A stretch of 64,000 nucleotides of DNA from Phlebiopsis flavidoalba. Lineage: Eukaryota; Basidiomycota; Agaricomycetes; Polyporales; Phanerochaetaceae. The notes beneath the pieces are model-generated. The model searched no databases and was not told the origin of the DNA. It worked only from the letters and a program-made list of their open reading frames with translations. This document shows, piece after piece, positions 34,801-45,524 of this stretch (its first letter is position 1; each line of letters starts with the position of its first letter). The translations under genes and the position numbers were made by a program. Location of the stretch: the NCBI GenBank assembly GCA_035772785.1, contig JAOCPU010000074.1, positions 60,352-124,351 of the forward strand. The letters are read 5' to 3'.

Positions 34801-37800
34801 TGCTTAGTTTTTTTGTATCTATTGATAATAAAGTAAAGAAAAGATCAATCTCAGCTATTTTTGTGAATTCTTTTATAAATTTAAATAGTTTTCCCACATT
34901 ATATAAATCTAATCTGTATGCAGGGACTCCAGTTATATAGAGATCAGTTTTGCTTTTTTTATTCTATTGCTCTTGTTTTTCTTAAACATAGGGTAAGTTC
35001 TGTCTTTTCACTTTTGTTATGTATGTATGCTTATAGCCTCTCTAACACTTGCTTTCTTGTGTGCTAAGTATTCAATATATTACTCTCATTTTCTTGAGCA
35101 TAGTTAGACACTTACTTTTTTGTATGCTAAACTAGGCCTTACGACTATGTCATCAGACTGCATATGACCATTGCATCTAATAAGCCAGAGAGTTAGCTTT
35201 AGTTTTCTCTCCAATTCCCAGACTCTAGTCTCAAACCATGCTGCCTTGCTCAGTGACGCTAATGCTAGGTTTAATAAAAAAAGCTCTTTAGTGATAGCCT
35301 CATGATTTAAACATTGCAAAAGCTCTTGAGCTAGCTAATTACTATATTGATCTCATTCTAAACTATATATTTACTACTATTCCATCTGTAATATCTAATA
35401 TCAAATCTTGTTATCAAAGTATAAGCTCATTTTCTAAGCTATCTAAATATGTGATCTAAATTACTTGAAGAGTATCTACAAAGAGATATCCTTGGAGAAA
35501 ATACTGATAGAATACAAAGCTAGCTAGAATTGCATTAACAGAACTCACATTGCTATATGCCTTGTTATTACTCTCGAAAAAACATTTAGAAACTAAAAGC
35601 AATAAAGAAAATTAAATAAAGGTAATATTTGTAAACTATATTGCAATGAGTATATTTGCACAATGACTTTTAAATATGAACATAGCTATCACTGGTTTAA
35701 CAAGTATATAACATATAGATTGCCAAATAAGATTAGCTCTCTAAACTATATACATCTTATACATAAGTTTTTCTGAGCATTTTCTTTAGTGTAGGCTATA
35801 AATAAATAAAAATAGAGATGGTGTAAAAGAGAGTTTTATTACAATTGCAAAATATAGTAACATATATTATGGATAATTCCAAATTCTTGAAAATTACCTC
35901 ATTGGCAATTAGTTCTGAGGATAAAATTAGATAAAGAGAATATGCATATCTTTCAGAAAATTCTAGATTTTCTAGTATATAGTGTTTTCTAAATAAAATA
36001 CATGTTAATTTGACATTGCCTTAATTTTTTATTAGAATACATTTTAGCAGTGATATATATAGAATGGCTGTTATAGATTTTGCAGTATATTAAAACAATA
36101 CTTCAGCAATAAACAAAATAAAGTGACACTGTTTTAATTCTATTTCTTGAAATTCTGAAGCATTGTAAATTTTTATATTCCAATCTACTACTTGATAAAC
36201 AATTGGTATACATAAAGACTATAAAGAAAAACAGTTTACAAATTTAGTAGCTGGCAAAAGCTGTAAAAGAGAGACTTTCAATATTAAATTAGTAAAAATA
36301 TTAAAAATGGTTTCAGTAGAAATTTTGCTAAAATCATACTTGAGCATATCTTAAAGCAAGCTAAGGCCATGTCAGCTATGATATATGTATTTGGCCAAAT
36401 TTGCAAGGCTCTATATTTGGAAGAAATGGCATTTTTACATTTATATTGATCCTTGAAACTTTTGCAATTCTAAATTTCTGATAGCATGATGAAAAATAGC
36501 ACATATGCCAATTAGAAAATGAACTGCAGTGTAAAAAAAAAATTATATATAACATTCCTTTTGTCCATTTAGTCTCTAAAAATCTATTAAATGTCAAAGC
36601 AAAAATAGAATTATTCTTTCTTACACCCTGGAAAAATTTTTGTTGTCGCTCTGAAAAAGTATTTTGGCATCCTTCCTATATATTTCTTATCTAATTCTAT
36701 ATCCTTTATATAGAGCAAAAAAACTATTTGTTTGCATATAGCAAATTTGGTTATACTCATCTTTTACTTATATTGAGTAATACAAAAAAAATAATACAGT
36801 TGCATCAAAAAAAAAAAACTATTAGCATATAGTTCATTGCTATATACTGAATTTAACAAACTATTTGATTTAGTTGAAAAAACATGGAGCTTCATGGATT
36901 TTGGTGCAGTTGTAAAAGCAAATTAGTATAGGCTCTTAGGCTTTATAAAAGAAAGCTTTGCACTGATTGCCTCTCGGATTTAAAAAATACCAAAGGATAT
37001 TTAAGAGTAAACTTCTTTTAACTACTGATGTTGAATTTGATGCTCTCCCTGGTATCTATTTTAAAAAGAGCTGACTTCAATTTTGCAATACCCAAATATT
37101 ATATTGGATAGAAAGCTTGGGCTAACAAAATGAAGTGAGATCTCAATGTGGGTCAAAATATAGTTATATATTATTACAGCACAAAAATCTTTGAAATGAA
37201 AATACTACTGACCTAGTCGAGACACAATATTTTTGACAAAGCAAATCCATACAATAATTATTTTTAAAACCAGAGCTTCATTGAATTTATAATACTTTAG
37301 AAAATAATCCTTTTCTTTTCAATATTACATTTAAACTTTAGATTCAAACACACTTTACATATATGGATTGAATTCAAAATAAATAATAAATAGATGGTCT
37401 ATCCATTTGATTCATTAAAAGAGTTTCTTTTTAGGCAATATTATGAAGATTCACATATATTTTGAATGAATATAATATAGTATTCATTATATACAAAAAA
37501 AATATAGATATTAATATGAGATCGCCAATGCTAATAATGATAGCTATCATAAATCAGTGCAATAATGATGGTGATATGAGTAATGACACCATGTAATAAC
37601 TTCCCCTATTAAGTAATGAATATTATTATTGTATACAATTAATCATAGTCTTATCAGTTTATAAATCTAAATTAAAAATGATTGCAACGGTTTGTGATTA
37701 GTTCAATAGCATCAAGAGCATTTATGATAGTTTATTTTAAGGCTCCCCCCTCCTTTATAGTTCCCTTTACCTCAACCCATATTAATTACTACTCTCCGAC

Positions 37801-38880
37801 TATAGTACTCATAATCATATAATGGTAGTAGAGAATTAGTAATAATAATATAGTAGTATCAATAACAATAATGGAAATAGGAAGCTTTAAGCTTTAATTA
37901 TCAACACAAATATGAAATAACTAAAGCAGTTACACAAATATACATAAACATAAAAGATTAAGTTGAAACAGAGTTTTAAAAAATATTACAGATAAATTAA
38001 CTGATAGCGCAAACATTGATATATGTAATTATGTTCAAATAAAGATAGAGATTTGAAGAACGGCTGAATGATGATGTCTAAAATAATATATTCTTGATAT
38101 ATCATAATTGCTGTATATGAATATAGAAATTGTGGCATCTATATAAGGTAACCCAGATAATAAAAGGTTTTTGAAATTATTGTATTTAGATATGCAATCA
38201 ATGCTATATATAGATATATTACCAATGAAACGTGGCAAATAGTCTATTGGGATACTTGCAAATAACCAATGGCACAGAGTTGGGCTGCTGCACATTGCGC
38301 TATGCATGTAGAGCTCAGGGTCCATTGAAGAAAAGAATGTGAAGCAGATTGGATTGAGAGGGCTAAGTCTTAGATAAAGGACTGGCAACTCATTAATAAA
38401 CTGACAAGGTCAATGCGATGACTTCAAATGTGCCCTTCAAAAGTTCAATCTTTGTTATCTGGCATGCCAAAATTGTCACCTGGCTCCTCACAGTAGGCCT
38501 AGGGTGATGGGTGGTCATTGCTTAGGAAACAGATAAGAAGAAGAAGACTGGTACAGTGTCTTATAGATGGAGCCCATGAGGCAATCTATGTGGACCATAG
38601 AGAGTGTATTGAGAGCTCTGCTGGGAAAGAAAGACACATGTGTGCAAAATATAAGTCTAGACTCTGTGTTTATACTAGGGAGGTCCATTCTTACTTGGGG
38701 TTTAGCCATGTGATTAACTCGAAGTTTAGGAGCAGCTGTACACACATGCTTGGGACACAATGGATTTGGCACCACCACCATGTAAGAAGTTATCCCTGAG
38801 AGCCAAAAGCCAGTAACGTAGAGTGACAGCATGCCCCAATGACAGGATACGGATATACTTATTACAGAGTTGACCTTGAT
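31850..38880. other. AT-rich, gene-free block of about 7 kb
   Basis: Base composition switches sharply near 31,850 and back near 38,900. Inside, CpG is conspicuously rare, TpA and poly(A)/poly(T) are abundant, and the palindrome AGCT is over-represented (about 13 in 1 kb around 34.6-35.6 kb). No open frame exceeds about 117 codons and none looks like a known protein. Candidate explanations are a heavily mutated transposon graveyard (CpG methylation-driven decay), pericentromeric or heterochromatic DNA, or transferred AT-rich DNA. No mitochondrial gene is recognisable. Confidence 0.8.
33477..33541. repeat. Tandem duplication of a 32/33-bp unit
   Basis: Two adjacent copies beginning GAATTCATTGGCGTAAG and ending GCAAGGAAAGAG; they differ by one T. 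Confidence 0.95.
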
Positions 38881-40089
38881 GGCAGTGAAGTCAACGTTGC
38901 AAGATTGTGAACGCTAACAGGACGAGCATGCTTTCCAAACGCTGTAACCGTGGTATGCGTAGTCAAAATGACTACATGCGCCTAAGTCAGACAAAGACTG
39001 ACACAGCCTGTGGTGCCGAATCTTGAATAGCAATAGAAGCAGCTGGTAGACAATGACAGTCAATATGGTACCAGGTTTTGCTAGGTCAATGATCGGGCAA
39101 AGCTAGATTGACGTGGCGAATCTGCTGAGCATCGCGCTCCTTCGTCTCTGGTGCCGCGGCCCGCGCAGCCGCGGGCGCGCTCGTCGAAGAGTTACAACTT
39201 GCTACTGACGACACGCGGCGGCGGCGACTTCGTAACCGAATATTCCGTCGTTCGAGGATGCGGTTGCCTGCAGCGGTGAACGCCAGCACACGTGCGGCCG
39301 GGCATGCACGATGCCGCCCAGCACTTCGACGCCGTTTTGATGCCTGGTTTCGGTATATTCTTGGTTTTTGCGTTTTTCTTTGTTTTTTTTTATGAGGCGT
39401 GAATGTTTCATTCTGAGTGTTTTGCCCTACTTTTTAATTTTGAAGCGACCTGGAGAGCGGAAGCTGAGGGTATTGCACCTCAGGGACGGGACCAGCACGA
39501 GGCAAGCGCAGTGTCCGGACGGGATCCCTCGTGGCTTGGAGGCCGCAAGACGTAAGCCAAGAGTCTATTAGATAAAGTATGTGTTGGTTAGGGCATTGGT
39601 AGCTGGATGAGATGCGTAGGAGACGTTAGTGTGATCGTCTAAACGCGATAGTGATACAGCATTGTTCGCCTTCTTGTCATTGAGTGACCCGGTACGCGAG
39701 CACGTCGCCGCGTCAAACACCCTAGTTCGCGTCCCTTAAAGAATCCGGTCGCCGACGACCCATGCGCTTTCGTTAGCCAGCGGTAAAGGCATATATGCGG
39801 TTTTTTTTTTAGCGAGAAGATCAGAGGATAAGCAAACCGCAGTTTCGACAAGGCATTGTCTTCCGTCGTATCTCAGGTGTACTTACGCCTTTCTTATGTT
39901 CAAAACTTCAAGTGTATAGATTGCGTTTAGGGCAAAAGTAATCAATGTGGAGGAGTGATAGAAGGATAGCCAAATCTAAGACCAGGCTCAGCCGACCACA
40001 TTCTACACATACAGCATACACGCACCATGAAAAACCCCATCAAATACCTGTCCCCCCACTCCCATCTCGGATAGACTGCGCGATCAACC
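38881..40089. other. Transition back to GC-rich DNA, no recognised gene
   Basis: Short GC-rich frames on both strands (39086-39289 minus, 39368-39571 plus) without recognisable products. Probably the 3' flank of UTP16 and an intergenic spacer. Confidence 0.35.
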
Positions 40090-41145
40090 CTACTCCTCGT
40101 CCCTAACAAACCTCGCCGCCGCCCCTTCCGCTTCATAACGCCCACATTCGCTACCACCACCCATCAACTTCCCCTTCAACAAAAAAGCAAACGAGAAACT
40201 CACCAGGCCCGTCGTTCCCAGCCACGCACCCGCGCGTCCTTCGCCGCCCCGCGCACGTTTGAGCGCGCGGTTCACGAACTGCGTGATCTTGGCGGTCGGC
40301 GTGAGCCCGCGGGACGTTATGGGTGCGGGGCGGTGGTTGTGGGCGGGAGGGTGCGGATCGTGCGGGAACTGTGGGATGTGAGGTGAGCGAGCGAAGTGTT
40401 TGATGACCATCTCAGAGTGTAGGAAAGAGAAGCAAGGCACGTACCCGATGGTTGTGTCGTTGGATTTTCTGGTGCGTTTGCGCGAGGGTTTGGGGAGTGG
40501 GGAGGAGGCGCGTTTGGAGGGGTTTTGAGGAGGGGTTTGAGGGAGGAGGGGATGTTGGGACGGAAGGGCGGAGGTGAAGAGGTGGTCTGGTAGGTAGTCT
40601 GCTTGGGGTGCTTTTGATGGATTTTGGGTAGACTTTTGGGTGGATTTTTGGGTAGGCTTCCGCGCGGATTTTTGTACAGGCCTGGGCTCCTCTTCGTCTT
40701 TGGTCTTGGTCTTCGCCCTCGTCCTCGTCTTCGCTCGAGCCGGGACGCTTCGTCTTCGTCCTCCTCTGAACTCGAGCCATCTGCATGCATCGACGTCCCC
40801 GTCCGAATCCTCGTCGCCAGACTCGGCCTGTGCCTCGAGCATGGCTCTCTCCATCCGCGCCTCGAGCTCTTCCTTGGACGCTCCCCCGCGCGGTGCCTCC
40901 TCCTCTTCGTCCTCACTCTCCTCCACAGCGACGGACTTCTCCTTGCCCTTGCCCTTGCCCTTGGCCTGCGCTTTGCGCTCCTTCAGACTTTGATCCCGCG
41001 CGCGCCGCTTTTCCTTCAGCCTCTGCTTCTCCTGCTCCTGAGCCCGCTGTACTGTCCGCGCCTCGGCTTTCACGCTCTTCTTCGAGCTCGAAAACGAAAA
41101 CGCCTCCGGTGCCTCGTCGTCGCTGGATGCCGGGCTGCGAGCCAT
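40090..41145 (-). CDS. U3 snoRNP-associated protein UTP16/BUD21-like
   Basis: Nucleolar ribosome-biogenesis factor of the small-subunit processome (U3 snoRNA-associated family). Start ATG at 41145: MARSPASSDDEAPEAFSF, the typical N-terminus. It continues with a long Lys/Arg/Glu coiled region (AQEQEKQRLKEKRRARDQSL), an acidic patch, QADYLPDHLFTSAL (about 40590) and a basic KRTRK segment. An intron (40369-40444) is followed by SRTIRTLPPTT, then ITSRGLTPTAKITQFVNRAL (about 40290) and GAWLGTTGL before a GTGAGT donor at 40203. The last short exon ends ARFVRDEE at 40090. A missing C in CACCC before ITSRG and an unclear second acceptor break the frame, consistent with the indels elsewhere. Divergent from the metacaspase gene. 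Confidence 0.8.
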   Translation of the reverse strand: MARSPASSDDEAPEAFSFSSSKKSVKAEARTVQRAQEQEKQRLKEKRRARDQSLKERKAQAKGKGKGKEKSVAVEESEDEEEEAPRGGASKEELEARMERAMLEAQAESGDEDSDGDVDACRWLEFRGGRRRSVPARAKTRTRAKTKTKDEEEPRPVQKSARKPTQKSTQKSTQNPSKAPQADYLPDHLFTSALPSQHPLLPQTPPQNPSKRASSPLPKPSRKRTRKSNDTTIGYVPCFSFLHSEMVIKHFARSPHIPQFPHDPHPPAHNHRPAPITSRGLTPTAKITQFVNRALKRARGGEGRAGAWLGTTGLVSFSFAFLLKGKLMGGGSECGRYEAEGAAARFVRDEE

Positions 41146-41707
41146 GTCGATATGCCTAAAGTGAAAGTTTGTGCTAATGAGCGCTGGCAATAAGAATGCG
41201 CGTGACCGTTACAGCCAGAGTGACACGCACTCCGTGACAGTCAGCGAGTAAACGCGCGCTCCGTGACATACGGACCGACGACGTCGCTCGCGGCGCGCGC
41301 CGAGCGCGGTGCCGAAGCCGACAGCGGGCGTCGGCGTCGGCGCGCCTCACGCGCCCGAGGCTTGTCTCGGACGGCCACCGTTCGCACCGAACGACGTTGT
41401 AATTCCCAGCAAGTGACAGTGTCTGTGCTTCCCCGAGACTACTGTGCTTGGCTGTCTAGGAAGGCTCCCTGTGTGGGGACCGTTCTGGGGAACACGAAGC
41501 TGCTGCTGCCGCGTACGGCCGCGCGTGACTGTTCGGTCGATGTGCGCTCGCGAGGCTGAGGCTCTTGGCAGCCGGAACAATGCAGTGAGCTGCAGCGCAG
41601 CGCCTCGCGCGGGCCTTTTAAAGATCCCTGGATCTGCGCGTGTGCTCCCCCGTTTGCCTTTTCGCCGTCACCGCGCGCTTATCCCCTCGTCAAGCTCTTT
41701 ACCCAAA
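41146..41707. promoter_or_regulatory. Divergent GC-rich region between UTP16 and metacaspase
   Basis: 562 bp between two divergent start codons, CpG-rich, with several CCGTGACA/TGTCACGG-like repeats (41175-41265: CGTGACCG, AGTGACAC, CCGTGACAG, CCGTGACATA). No coding signal accepted, though one long frame crosses it. Confidence 0.35.
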
Positions 41708-43827
41708 ATGCTGTGGGATTTTGGAGACCAGACCTATACGCCTGGCGAGCACAACCAGGCGCCGCGCTCTTACCACACCCACAGTGAGTGCCCATCACCG
41801 CTCTCGTCCCACGCAACCGCTGACGTCCCCCAGACAAAGTACCTACCCCCCTCTGTAAGTACCCCCTTCACGTCACATTACGTTGTAGTTCTCACTTCGC
41901 GCGATGAACCAGCGAGGCCCCCGCAGCGCCGTTCATGCCCCTCGGCGCACCGCCGCTACGAGACGACACCGTCCTACTTCTTCGACGGAGCTCGGGCTAC
42001 GACGACCCACCCGGCACCACCACACGCGGGGCGTCAGCTATATCGAGATCGATATCTCCTACCACCACGTACCCACCGCCATCACCGCCATCACAACGAC
42101 GCACGACGGCACTCACACTCCTCGCCCCAGGGCGCGTCCTGTCGTACCGCAGCGCCCTCACATAGCTGTATGTGGTCGTACTCGTTCGTACTGTGGCGTA
42201 AAAAACTGACCAAGGTGCAGCAGCCGCCCGCCGTTCCGCGGTGGTGCACCACAATGCAGCTCCACCGCCCCCGCGCGTGCCTGCCCAGGTGTCCATCCCG
42301 CATTTCAGCGGCTACTCGCGCTGCACGGGGCGCAAGAAGGCGCTCTGCGTACGTGTCTCTTGCTCGTCTTGTACCGTGTCCGCGACTAATTTTCACCTCT
42401 AGATCGGTATCAACTATCTCGGGGATGAAAGAACAGCTGAACGGCTGTATCAACGATGCAACTCAGGTCGCGGAGTTCCTCGTCCGTACGTACCTCTGTT
42501 TGTTCTACACACATCCGCTGAAGCTCAGCAGGCCACTGGGGGTACAAGTATAAGGACATTGTGGTACTGACCGACGACGCAAAGGATTCGCTGCAGCTTC
42601 CGACGCGCGCAAATATGATCAAAGCGATGCGTTGGCTCGTGTGCAACGCGCAAGCGCACGATTCGCTTTTCTTCCACTGTCTGCCTTTTCCTCTCCTCCT
42701 CTCTCTCCTCCTGCCCGCGCTAATGACAGACACACAAGATTCGGGCCATGGTAGCCAGATCAAGGACAAGGACGGCGACGAAGGTGGACGGGTACGACGA
42801 AGGTGCGTCCTTTCCCTTCACATGACAACGTGCACTGACCAGCCCCGCAGTTATTCTGCCCCTCGATTTTAGGCAGAAGGGTATCATCACAGACGACGTG
42901 GTCTCCCCGTTTTTTTCCCACCATACATACTATGGGCTCATGTCAGTCGTAGGAGATGCATTCGATAATGGTGCATCCGCTTCCCGCCCCATTGCCGCCC
43001 TCACTGTACGTTCTCCGCTGTACTCTTTCTCTCAGCTGACGCTCACGACTCCGTAGGCCGTATTCGACGTACGTCGCCCCTCTTTCTCCCCTACACGCTA
43101 ACCCTCAACCCGCACAGTCCGCCACCTCAGGCACCGCCCTCGGTATTAAACTACCTCGTTCTCCCCCCCTCCACACAATCTAACAAAACACACAGATTAC
43201 CATACATCTACCACTCCAACGGCCCGACTCAAAGGCCACTCGAGCGTGCGCGCCAAAGTTCTCCCGCTCAAAGCCTCCGCCGCAGGACGTCGTGCGTTCA
43301 CTTGAAGGTCCCGCTCCTCTCCCCCTCTCCCGCTCCGCTCTCGCTGATGGGAGGACAGATCTCGTTTAGAGCGGCAGTGTAAAGACTCGCAACGAGTAAG
43401 TGCGGATACGTATGAGGGCGGTGTACCTGTTGGCGCGATGTCCTACGTGCGTTTGTTTCTCTTTCTTATTCTGTGTTGTGTTGTGTTGATGATGAGGTGT
43501 AGGCGTTTATTAAGAGCCTTAAGGCGAAAAGCCGGAGCAAGACGTATCAGGAGCTGGAGCCTGCTGCTCTCCGTGCGGTACGTGTTCGTCGCGCCTCTTC
43601 TCGTTTCAGGGCCTGCATTCGGGGGTCGGGAGCATTGTATGAGAGGAGAGGAAGGCTGACGAACTCCGCAGAAAAGATCTTGAAGGAGAAGTATAGTCAG
43701 AAAGCCTCGCAGCTCTCGAGCTCGCATCATATTGTGCGTTCCATGTTTTGCTATCAGCCTTGTCGCGGTGTGTGCTGATGGAAGGCAGGATAACACGAAC
43801 TTTGCGGTTTATCATGTGAGGTGGTGA
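41708..43827 (+). CDS. Type I metacaspase
   Basis: Cysteine protease of clan CD (peptidase C14 family) cleaving after Arg/Lys, linked to stress and ageing responses in fungi. ATG at 41708 opens a Pro/Tyr-rich prodomain. Catalytic domain: HFSGYSRCTGRKKALC, intron, IGINYLG, LNGCINDATQVAEFLV (about 42440), intron, YKYKDIVVLTDDAKDS, MIKAMRWLVCNAQAHDSLFFH, intron, YSGHGSQIKDKDGDE with the catalytic His (about 42745), VDGYDE, intron, VILPLDFRQKGIITDD, HPLPAPLPPSL, intron, AVFD, intron, SATSGTAL where DSCHSG is expected (43118-43129), intron, PYIYHSNG. The C-terminus reads AFIKSLKAKSRSKTYQELEP, KILKEKYSQKASQLSSSHHI, DNTNFAVYHVRW, stop 43825-43827. At least six introns under 60 bp. Slips occur in GGGG (42421), CCC and TT runs. 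Confidence 0.9.
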
Positions 43828-44482
43828 GTGGGTGCGGCGCCACGTCCGTGGTGCGAGATGTTACCACTGGTAATGTGAAGGTGTAGTTGACGAATGATGT
43901 TGTACGAATTTACGATTACATGTATGTATGTTTGTATGGCTTGTATGTTGTAACTTATGGCGCGTAGCAAAGTGTATCCAATGACGATGTTGTACCAATT
44001 TGACGACTGTTTGTATGCTGTAATTTATCTGAGCATTCATTCAATGACATGTATCGCCATGGTTGCCCTTCGTAGCGTCCACAGAATTGGACGACGGTCG
44101 ATTCGATCGTAGGCGTAGCAGACATTTCTCTGCTAAGGGCCTCGCCCGTTACTCTGGTACTACAAACCCGGTCCGGGCAGCCGTCGCCGTTGTGGCGTCC
44201 TAAGGGAGCGTAAGCGCGGGCCATCCATGGCGTCGTCGTCGCGCGGTGACATACTCGTCGAATACGCTCATTCGGCGCGTGGTCGTAGCCGCCAGGCCGT
44301 AAATTTATCTCTTTTATGACTTTTCTACAACCAAAAATGGCATACGAGTCATCCTTCCTTTCTGGTACCATCCTGAACGGGCCTCGTGGAAACCGCACCT
44401 GAACATTCGGTCGCCGCAATAATATGCCAGCGCATGACAGGAAGCCCTCTCACTCACTCTCGGCTCCCCTCGCCCCCACACC
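43828..44482. other. Intergenic region after metacaspase
   Basis: A 154-codon minus frame (43955-44419) lacks an ATG at its start and has no recognisable family; treated as chance. Near 43920-44030 the motif TTGTATGT/TTGTATGCTGTAA recurs, possibly 3' end signals. Confidence 0.35.
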
Positions 44483-45524
44483 ATGCTCAGATTTGACTCT
44501 CTCGGCTCACGCGAATTCGAGCAATACCCCGAGCACAACCCCTTCGACCACGACCCCCCAAATCATGAACCTTTCGCCCATGCCGCTCATCGCGGAGCAA
44601 TTTCGACACTCCAGAGATCCGCGAGGCGGCCTGTGCCTCCGCAAAAACCGTCTGCGGGGTCAACCCGTTCTACGGCGCATTCGGCCCATGCCCGCTCGTC
44701 CTCTACGACTACGAGATTGATAAGAGAGATATTCCGTTTTGTCGGGGGTACGCGCCGCCGCCTGCGCTCGAACGCGCGGTGCTTTTCTGCGCCGCTTTGT
44801 TGTTCTTGAGGCGGTAAACGGTAAAACCGGAAGGAAATACAGTCTTGTTTAAAGTACAGGTCGGGGATGAAGTTCGTCTTCTGAAAGTGGTGAGCCTTGT
44901 CCGGCGTTCTTCACCAATGGATTTCCATAATTTTCCTGCATTTACAGTATCGAGATCAAGAGGTCTCGATGCACGGCTACCGCAAACCTGAAGAGCGCCC
45001 GTCCTCATCCTCTATGAGACGCTTCACGAAGGAGAAGGATGCTTACGAGCATCTTCTTCACTACGGGGCTTGCACGAAGGGCGTCGTTCCGAACTGCTTC
45101 GGCTGGCTGGACCTCACCGGGGAAGACTGTGACAATCTAGCCAAAAGTCCCCAAGCTCCCACCCCCTCAGTGTCCCGGCAACATCTCCGTGAGGACTCGA
45201 AGGGATCTTCTGCCCAAGGCGCTTCTGTTAGAGTATTTTGAGAGAGCGGAACGCCTCACCATCGACAACACATCACCTTGTCACTTGCAGACGCCGCGGT
45301 GCGTGCACTGTACCACGTCCACGCGGCGTATGTCTGGCACACAACGACATACACGGCCGGAATATTCTAGTTGTTGCCGGGTGGCCGCGTCGCTTGGATG
45401 ATTTCGATAGTGCCTTCACGGTGAACCAATCCACGGCGTTTCAGACCTGGGGCGAAGCAGGATCTGTTGCGTGAATTTGGCACGAATGCGGGAGAAGCTG
45501 TACAATACCATGGTGCGTCTGTGA
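44483..45524 (+). CDS. Protein kinase-like domain protein 2, frame interrupted
   Basis: Second kinase-like protein of the basidiomycete type, only distantly similar to the one at 16.5 kb. Start at ATG 44483 (MLRFDSLGSREFEQYPEHNP). It reads CGVNPFYGAFGPCPLVLYDY and DKRDIPFCRGY (about 44650-44755), then VKVQVGDEVRLLKV, an intron (about 44890-44950), YRDQEVSMHGY, FTKEKDAYEHLL, VPNCFGWLDL (about 45100), LLLEYFERAERL, ALYHVHAAYVWHNDIHGRNI (catalytic H-N-D and Asn, about 45330), LDDFDSAF (metal-binding site), ARMREKLYNTM and a stop at 45524. Several 1-nt slips separate the blocks. Function unknown; it might phosphorylate small molecules or proteins. Confidence 0.65.

Noticed and set aside
31850..38880. 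Nuclear insertion of mitochondrial DNA or a mitochondrial plasmid
   Set aside because: The composition fits, but no mitochondrial gene, rRNA, tRNA or polymerase fragment could be recognised.
40624..41193. Plus-strand Leu-rich 189-codon frame
   Set aside because: Antisense of the Lys/Glu-rich part of UTP16; no independent support.
43118..43129. Calling the metacaspase a definite catalytically dead pseudo-protease
   Set aside because: Two compensating indels of the kind seen elsewhere in the same gene explain the missing Cys, so the claim is not safe.
43955..44419. 154-codon minus frame as a gene
   Set aside because: No ATG at its start, no recognisable domain, and it lies between the 3' end of one gene and the 5' end of another.
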